From contig JAZAYU010000012.1 in NCBI GenBank assembly GCA_038501625.1, positions 6,448,001-6,512,000 of the forward strand: a stretch of 64,000 nt of DNA, in the 5' to 3' direction. Below the pieces are notes generated by a model, which was not told the DNA's origin, did no database searches, and saw only the letters and a program-made list of their open reading frames with translations. The number at the start of each line of letters is the position of its first letter. Within the stretch, counting starts at the first letter, position 1. This DNA comes from Corbicula japonica (taxonomy: Eukaryota > Mollusca > Bivalvia > Venerida > Cyrenidae). This document shows, in pieces, positions 57,418 to 64,000 of the stretch. The position numbers and the translations under genes were made by a program.

Positions 57418-60400
57418 GTACTGTTTTCAGATATTTGGAAATTTAAACGCGCAGATTTTATATTTCAAAAGAATATATAATTCGACTTTATGTTGACAAT
57501 ATAATTGCAACGTTGTTATGAGTTTGTAAAGGTTTTTAACATTTGAAATTTCAAAAATTCTCAGAATGACACTCTGCCGAACCAGAGAGGTCTTTGGCCG
57601 AACGCTACATTTCGACTAATTAAAAATTTTGGGACATGTCTGACAGATGCTGACGTATTTTGAAATGAATGAACAGTGGTGTGATCAACATGGAATCCGG
57701 GTTCGATACCCTAAGCTCTGCTAGACACCTTGGTTCTTCAACTGTTCAACATGGCAGAGGCAAATCGAAAGTGGGGGGTGGGGGTACCCATAGTCTCAAT
57801 AATTCGATTCAAAGTACAGACCCATTTTACAAACTGACTTTTTATAGATGTCTGCCCTTAAAAATTACATCTCAAGCTGTTATCATTAAAACTGTGGTGG
57901 AAATCACACTTCTTTAAGGTGGTATCATTTGTCACAATATACTGCTAAAGTGGGGAGGAGTGTGGTGTCATATTTCATAAAATTTTGTGTTATTTAATAA
58001 TTATAAATCTTCTTTTTACTTCAGATATCAATTATAGGGCATATAAATGTTACAGGTCAATCAGGAATTATAAAAAATTAGAAATATGAAACAATTTCTC
58101 TCACTGACTGACTGAGTGTAGCCTAATTGCCGGGAGTCCAAACTTCCAAATTATCCACCATAGTATTAAGGGTGGTAACAGTTGGAGTACACATGAACCA
58201 ATTAGTAAAAAAATCAGACATCTTTTATATTAACGTCAATAGTGACATAATTGTTTGTCAAAATAGTTTTACAGCCGGAAAAAAAACCTAAGAATTTTTT
58301 TTCTTTTGCTATAGATGGCAGCAAGAAAAATGATCAAACAAAGGAATTTATACAGAGACTGGATGACCCTACAGGATTTTGGGTTGAAAAGTTTGAAAAC
58401 AAAGGTAATGAATCAAAACATTTGCATTTTTCAGATTTTTCAGCAGGGTTTTTTCAGCACTGTCTGCGCCTCCAGGAAATGGAGGTGTTCCCTAAGCAAA
58501 CAACCCTGTTCCCAATCATATCAAGTTGTCATTTTTCCCAATTGAAAACATATTTTATTTATGAAATTTATGCAAAAATCTAATAAAATATATCAAAATA
58601 CACAGGTAATAGAAGAGTGACTTCCCTTTAAAATGCAGGTTATATACCACTAATTCATTTTCCATAGACTTCCATTATAACCTTTCATCAATTTCTGAAT
58701 TAACTATTGGGCCAAGCCCTTAAAATCATACAGTTCTCAAGAGAACCTACCTAGAGACACCGTAAAATACCAATTCCACCCTGGCATGACCGATAAACTT
58801 TTTCGGCATTTTAGCCAGAAGTGAATGACCCAGGTCTCTGCGGAACTTTTGTTTACATTCTGTCAAAAATGACAGCTATTTTCAAGGTTGAATTTCACTT
58901 TTTTTTTCATTATCAATTTCATATTATTTGTATTCAAATTACTACAAAATCATTATTTTTTTCTCATTATAATTTTCTTTTTAAAATATTTATTTTCATT
59001 TTCTACCAATCAGGCTTGAGCCCCTGCTACTTGTCCGCAAATTCCCTGCACAAAATTATTTAGAGGCCTGATCACCAATATTTAGTTGTCTATAACCTGC
59101 AAGCGTTCAGTGACCCAGATTTACTGTAAGCATGAATGTTTTCTGGAACTTCTTTCAACATTATAGCTATTGAATAAATCAATAAATTTATAACTGTTTT
59201 GCAAAACTTTACAGAAGGACCCCTTTACTGCAGAAGGTACATCATAATATGACTCTTTAGACACTTAATTCTTTTTGTAATGTATTTTCGCGACTATGAT
59301 GGCTTTGCACAACAATAAGTTCTACAATAAAAACTTACGTTTATCTGGACTATTTAGTTAATACTCTAAAATAACCATTAAATTTGCTACAGTTTCACTA
59401 TTTTATAAAGATGTTCATTTCATATAATGAATAATTTAAATGAGAACATTATTTCTGATAACAGTTGGCTAACAAGTTACCAGTTTTGCAATGTTTGTTT
59501 GAATAAAGACCAAAAAGCAGGTAAAAGTACATTGATAATGTAAAAATTGACTGATTTAAGCTAAATAAATGCATATTGAAATTTCCCCAAATGGACTATT
59601 TTATCTAGAAGATCAGTGGTCTAGGGGTAGAGTGTCGGACTCCAGATCCGGAGAATGCGGGTTCGAGTCCCACCAGGGATGAGGTTCGTCTGCAGTTTCC
59701 TCAATCCACATCCGGCGCGAGTACTGGTTGGAAACCCAGGAAGCAGTTATCAAGCATGATTAATATAAGTTGGAATAACTTGTTTCGCAATCGATGTAAA
59801 ATAAATAAGTTTAAACTAAGCTAAATTCAATCTTTGTGAAAATTACCAAATGGGCATTTTTGTCGATAAAAAATTCCCAAAATGTCCAGACTCCTTTTCC
59901 CAAAATAGGCAGAAAAAACCCTGAATTCATAGGATAAGAGGGTTAGTTTAACAATTCTACGTTTGGTTTGACAAGTTAAATTTATGGATGATGATATGGT
60001 TATGAAATGATTTCTGCGGCCAGTCTCCTCTATTTAAACTGTCATTTATGTAGGACAGTTGTCAGCTTCTGGCTTGAGTATGCGTGCATGGTACTGGTTA
60101 GTTCTCAGGACTCATGAGGGACAACATTAACTGACTGCCATGACGTGACTGATCTTTTGATAGAAATATCACAGTTGAGTTTGACCGTGTTTATTTGACT
60201 ACAGACACATATTCATGTTAAACAATAAATTGTTATATTATTTCACGCACATGTCATATGCAATTTCCTCATCAATCAAAACACTACCAGTAGCTTAATG
60301 CACAGTTATTGGCATGTTTACTATCACTGCCAAATATGGTTCTGCTCTATGTCAGTATGACTAATGAAGTTATTTATGAACATGGATGACGTCGAAGCGG

Positions 60401-62319
60401 TTATGGCATGCTGCTTAAGTTCTTTTGCTCTGGGGAGTGTTACAGGACATGTCCACTCAATATGATAAATTAGGATGGTTTATATTACAATTGTGTGTTG
60501 ATTTCTGTCAAATTATTTTGGATTAGGTTTTTATTTGACATTTTTGCTGTTTTTGTGTCATTTTGTTTGTATAATTACCAATATACATTTTCTTCTGCTT
60601 GTATTATCAGTCGTCAGATAAACTATAATTTAATGATCACAGAACAAATGATATGAATTGACTCGGGCCAAACTAAAATTGACTGATTAATGTTTCATTT
60701 TAACAAGACCTGCTATTAGCTTTAAAAATTAAGAAAAGCATGGGGTGTTAGTCAGTGTTAAATAGAGGATCTAGAGTTGTCAATTGATTTAAAGTTTTAT
60801 TAAACGAGTCTTGAAAATTTTCATTCAGCGAGCCTCAGCTTAATAACAGTTTCCGGAACAAGATAAAGATAATAGTTTATATTTATTGACAACAAGACTT
60901 AGTTTTAGATTCATTTTAAAATTGTTCACACAAAACAAATAGACACGAATAAAGCATTTACAGGTATCTTCTGAAAAATTCTTGTAATATAAACGTTGCC
61001 TTAAAATTGGTATTATTTATGAGATAAATTGACATCATTTATGAGGTTAAGTGACATCATTTGACATTATACTAGTATAGAAAAAAATGCATACTGCTTA
61101 TACTAACCTGGATAGAAGCAAAGTCTTGTGATAAGAGTACATTTGTCTTGTTAGTTCCTGAACACTTTGATCTGTTGGAATATTTTGTTTTGCTTAAATT
61201 TCAGGAAGGGGTGTTGTCACAGAAATCAGAAGAAAAAAGGGGATTTCCTCCTAGTAAATAGAGGGGAAAATATTTCTGCTAAGGAGGGGGACAGAAGAGG
61301 AGAAGAAAAATCAAGCGGTTGTCGCTTCTTTTTCCATTCTGGAGGGAAACGCTTGTGGTAAGCCTTTTACTTTAACTACACAAAGACATGTAGTGTACAC
61401 AAACTTGTATTGTTCAGAAGCTACAGAAACTTTGTTGTTATAAATAACTTGATCACTGATTTTTCTTTTAAGTATTGATGCAACAGAAGAAAATAAGACT
61501 CTGGGCCGGATAGTGAACCATGGTGAAAAGTGGGAAAGGAATTGTGTGATGAAGGAATGCTTTGGCAACGTATGCCTCTTTGCCATGAGGTAATTCTTAA
61601 AATATTCTTAGTTTCATTTACTACCATGAAACATTTTGATTAATTTTATGTCACCTACTTGTTTATTGTTAAACAGTTGCTTGTTAAGAAATATTTAAAT
61701 TTTGCGTGTTAAGTCTTGCTTTCTACTGAAACTATTAGATGAAAAGCAAATATATATTTCTGATAAAGTAAAGATATTTTAATTCTAGCAATGTAAAGAA
61801 GCAAATCAAGTTTAATACTTAAGTTAAGTTGAGCCTGAAAAAGGATTTATAATCACGGGGCTGTGTTGTAACATTTTAGATTTAATTGAACTGTCAGTAA
61901 CATAAACATGTTTCGGTATAAATACAAGTTCATTGTATAAATCTGTGAATCCTCTAATTCATGCGACCTCATTTCCCTCTTTCTATCAAGATGTGAATCT
62001 ACCAATCTTCCCTAATCACACACGTATAGTTAACCGCAAAGATTGCATCAGAAATGTCCAAGGTGTGCCGCTTCTTGAGACCACTTGTTACTTTTTTTAA
62101 AAAGGTCCTGTGTGCTTTAAAAACTGGTAGCTAAAACATTGGTTGCTTCGCAACTGCTGTTAAAAACTTAGTCAAGATAGAATTCATTGCTTCATTAATT
62201 TTCATATCCACCCTTACCTTTTGTCTTGATTACAGGTACCAAGTTGAGCAGTGATTACAGTGGTGATGAAGGTGACAGTGATGATGAAATAGAGCAGGAT
62301 CATGATAATTACACTAACT
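57384..62319 (+). CDS. KMT5A/PR-Set7-like SET-domain lysine methyltransferase, partial (5 exons seen)
   Basis: Exons 57384-57417, 58315-58404, 61205-61357, 61473-61589 and 62236-62319 read as one SET-domain protein. Exons 1 and 2 give MADHGRTLHRR and GSKKNDQTKEF...FWVEKFENK. Exon 3 gives GRGVVTEIRRKKG, the conserved G-R-G-V start, then GDFLLVNRGENIS and SSGCRFFFHSGGKRLC. Exon 4 gives IDATEENKTLGRIVNHGEKWE plus RNC, the SET active-site region with N-H and NC. Exon 5 gives GTKLSSDYSGDEGDSDDE with the conserved D-Y. The family methylates lysine using S-adenosylmethionine, classically histone H4K20 in the nucleus; the target here is inferred. The gene is disrupted in exon 3 by a one-base frame problem (61233-61242), and 3-4 residues (expected R-D-I) are missing between exons 4 and 5. 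The end is not seen and probably lies beyond the window. Confidence 0.78.
58315..58404 (+). CDS. Exon 2 of the SET gene
   Basis: A T-rich tract and GCTATAG precede it and AAAG|GTAATG follows. The 90 nt encode GSKKNDQTKEFIQRLDDPTG and FWVEKFENK, leaving one base for the first Gly of GRGV in exon 3. A 1.48-kb mobile element begins 40 bases after it. Confidence 0.78.
58444..59923 (-). mobile_element. TIR element copy 2, interrupted by a SINE
   Basis: It is the reverse complement of 20072-21305, with ends CAGGGTTTTTTC and GAAAAAACCCTG. Excluding the 223-base SINE at 59607-59829 it is about 1,257 bp. Substitutions are frequent and short tracts differ. It lies in intron 2 of the SET gene. The GGAGGTGTTCCC and CACTGTCTGTGCCTCC-like region near its edge matches the other copy. 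Confidence 0.8.
59607..59829 (+). mobile_element. tRNA-derived SINE
   Basis: Its head folds as a tRNA: A-box TGGTCTAGGGGTAGAG, anticodon arm TCGGACTCCAGATCCGG (loop CTCCAGA, as in tRNA-Trp), B-box GGTTCGAGTCC. A 3' part with 'GAATAACTTGTTTCGCAATC' and 'AAATAAATAAGTTTAAAC' follows. It interrupts the TIR element at a point where the 20072 copy is continuous, which fixes both ends within a few bases; ATCT flanks both sides. Confidence 0.8.
59924..61204. other. Remainder of SET gene intron 2
   Basis: AT-rich intron with no further exon, repeat or RNA gene recognised. Confidence 0.5.
61205..61357 (+). CDS. Exon 3 of the SET gene, frame disrupted
   Basis: TTAAATTTCAG precedes it and TTGTG|GTAAGC follows. 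The first half reads GRGVVTEIRRKK in one frame and then meets a TAG. The second half reads GDFLLVNRGENISAKEGDRR...KRL in the frame one base back. The switch lies in AAAAAAGGGG (61233-61242). With one extra base there, the exon leaves the phase exon 4 requires. Causes could be a homopolymer error in the assembly, a true mutation, or, less likely, -1 slippage on A-AAA-AAG. Confidence 0.75.
61473..61589 (+). CDS. Exon 4 of the SET gene, active-site segment
   Basis: TTTTCTTTTAAG precedes it and CATGAG|GTAATT follows. The 117 nt encode the end of Cys, then IDATEENKTLGRIVNHGEKW, ERNCVMKECFGNVCLFAM. N-H in GRIVNH and the following NC are the SAM/substrate-pocket residues of SET domains; the usual Ser after NH is Gly here. 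Confidence 0.82.
62236..62319 (+). CDS. Exon 5 of the SET gene, acidic tail
   Basis: GTCTTGATTACAG precedes it and AACT|GTAAGA follows. Read with one base from the preceding exon it gives (G)TKLSSDYSGDEGDSDDEIEQ and DHDNYTN; G-x-x-L-x-x-D-Y matches the conserved end of the SET domain. Exon 4 leaves two bases rather than one, so a small exon, or a few bases, is missing between them. Confidence 0.6.
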
Positions 62320-62514
62320 GTAAGATTATATGTTGCTTCATCATTGCTACATCATTTTTGCATTTTGAAAAAAAATATCCCCTGTAATTAATGTTTTCAA
62401 ATTGGTATCTTTAAGACATTTTGCTATTCTTTGGAACTTTATTAATGTGTCTAGCATAATTTTTAAGGCTTGGAGTCTAGCTTAAAAGTGATGAATGCTG
62501 TCAATAAGTTATTA

Positions 62515-62800
62515 TACCCCCACAAACCAGAGTAAGGGGTGTACTTGAGTCAGTCTGTTGGTCCGTCTGTCTGTTAACATTTTGTGAAGAATTACTTCTA
62601 CAGTTTTTGTCAGAATTTCATGAAACTTACTTAAGTTACTATGTACAGTTGTCTTACATCAGTGTTACAGATAAGAATTTTAGCCAATTGGGTATTTACT
62701 TATTACTTTGAGTTTTAATGTATTTTAATTGGGTTTTGAAAAAAAAACCTATTGGGTAAAATATCATTCCAGCTGTTTTTTCATTAAATTACAAATTTTC
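62515..62800 (+). repeat. 'ATACCCCCACAAACCAGAGTA' dispersed element
   Basis: The start 'TATACCCCCACAAACCAGAG', then GGTCCGTCTGTCTGTTAACAT and 'AGAATTTCATGAAACTTACTT', has the style of a repeat widespread in bivalve genomes. Non-coding. Confidence 0.55.
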
Positions 62801-62809
62801 AATTGGTTT

Positions 62810-64000
62810 TTGTGTCGCCTGCGGTAGCAGGTAGACACATAGGGATCCTATTGTCCGTCGGCGTCGTCGTCGGCGTCGTCGTCCGGTAGTCCCCAAGCTT
62901 TAACATGAAACTTAATGTGGCCTATAACTTTGAAAGTACTTGTCCTATTCACTTCATACTTGGAATATATCATCAGCATGAACACAGCGATCCGTGACAA
63001 CAAGAACGATAACTCCTCTTTCACTATTTTATGAGTTATGCCCCTTTCAAATGCAACTTTAACATGAAACTTAATGTGACCTATTACTTTGAAAGTACTT
63101 GTCCTATTCACTTCATACTTGGAATATATCATCGGCATGAACACAGCGATCCGTGACAACAAGAACGCTAACTCCTCTGTCACTATTTTATGACTTATAC
63201 CCCTTTCAAATGCAACTTTAACATGAAACTTAATGTGGCCTATAACTTTAAAAGTACTTGTCCTACTCGCTTCATACTTGGAATATATCATCAGCATGAA
63301 CACAGCGATCCGTGACAACAATCACGATAACTCCTTTTCACTATTTTATGAGTTATGCCCCTTTCAAATGAAACTTTAACATGAAACTTAATGTGACCTA
63401 TAACTTTGAAAGTACTTGTCCTATTCACTTCAGACTTGGAATATATCATCAGCATGAACACAGCGATTCGTGACAACAAGAACGATAGCTCCTCTATCAC
63501 TATTTTATGAGTTATGCCCCTTTCAAATGCAACTTTAACATGAAACTTAATGTTGCCTATTACTTTGAAAGTACTTGTCCTATTCACTTCATACTTGGAA
63601 TGTATGATCAGCATGAACAAAGCAATCAGTGACAACAAGAACAATAACTCCTCTCACTATTTTATGAGTTATGCCCCTTTCAAATGTAATTTTAACATGA
63701 AACTTAATGTCGCCTATAACTTTGAAAGAACTTGTCCTATTCACTTCATACTTAAAATATATCATCAGCATAAACAACCCCATCTGTGCCAACAAGAATG
63801 ATAACTCCAGTTCCAATATGTTTTGAGTTATGCCCCTTTCAAGTACCACTTTAACATGAAACTTAATGTTGCCTATAACTGTGAAAGAACCTATCCTTTT
63901 CACTTAAACCATCTGTGACGACAAGAATGATAACTCCAGTTTCAATATTTTTTGAGTTATGCCCCTTTCCAATGCAACTTTAACCTGAAACTTAATGTAG
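62810..64000. repeat. ~158-bp tandem array, runs off the window
   Basis: After a GTCGGCGTCGTC tract (62855-62885), eight units begin TTTAACATGAAACTTAATGT at intervals of about 158-160 bases (62899, 63058, 63218, 63377, 63536, 63694, 63852, 63978). Each carries 'CACTATTTTATGAGTTATGCC' and CCCCTTTCAAATG. The minus strand is open through several units (157, 117 and 104 codons) because stops are rare in the unit, and the repeating translation shows no other sign of being a gene. Confidence 0.85.

Noticed and set aside
57690..57720. tRNA or SINE head suggested by GGGTTCGATACCC
   Set aside because: A B-box-like string only; no A-box or foldable arms at the right spacing.
62848..63903. Minus-strand repetitive protein (157, 117 and 104 codons)
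   Set aside because: The frames follow the 158-bp tandem unit, shift between units and have no other coding sign.
1..64000. CRISPR array, operon or prophage
   Set aside because: Splice sites, poly(A) signals, SINEs and MITEs show animal nuclear DNA; the tandem repeats have no spacer structure.

Overview
The window is animal nuclear DNA: AT-rich, intron-rich, mostly non-coding, with one 500-base assembly gap (10989-11488). The repeat content suggests a bivalve mollusc: tRNA-derived SINEs, tandem ~150-160 bp units ending in GGACGGAC-type tails and 'CAATGCGATC', copies of 'aagagggccatg', many small hairpin elements built on 'GTAGATCCAGATCAG', and a decayed Gypsy-type LTR retrotransposon. This assignment rests on recognition of repeat style, not on a search.

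Two spliced genes can be reconstructed. The first is on the minus strand (25591 down to 13318): seven exons whose splice sites and phases all agree give a 242-residue protein. It has an acylation-type N-terminus (MGACASK), an unrecognised middle, a segment resembling the C-terminal box of Crypton/tyrosine-recombinase-like proteins (LGHD..TH..NYR) and a tail of three 11-residue repeats. The second is on the plus strand (57384 to at least 62319): a KMT5A/PR-Set7-like SET-domain lysine methyltransferase with an NRF1/YY1-type promoter. Its third exon carries a one-base frame disruption in an A6G4 run, and a few residues seem to be missing between exons 4 and 5. Weaker transcript candidates lie at 9898-10080, 28997-30249 and 38337-43820.

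Layout: 1-2985 short repeats, no gene; 2985-8660 a 93-bp satellite of about 60 units; 8660-12500 mostly unique, with a small hypothetical ORF and the gap; 12500-25630 the minus-strand gene, whose introns hold a tandem duplication, a minisatellite split by a 1.6-kb insertion, a 1.23-kb TIR element, a 182-bp hAT-like MITE with intact 8-bp target duplications, and a 950-bp near-perfect palindrome; 25740-30380 hairpins, dispersed repeats and a weak two-exon candidate; 30387-34798 the LTR element; 35000-44000 sparse sequence with a possible spliced non-coding transcript; 44000-54250 MITE copies and tandem repeats; 54258-55802 a candidate TTAA-flanked element; 56985-62319 the SET gene; 62515-64000 further repeats, including a ~158-bp tandem array that runs off the end.

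Most of the window is shaped by mobile and tandem DNA. The same 1.23-kb element occurs inverted in introns of both genes, and a ~140-bp block lies upstream of both genes in the same relative orientation.
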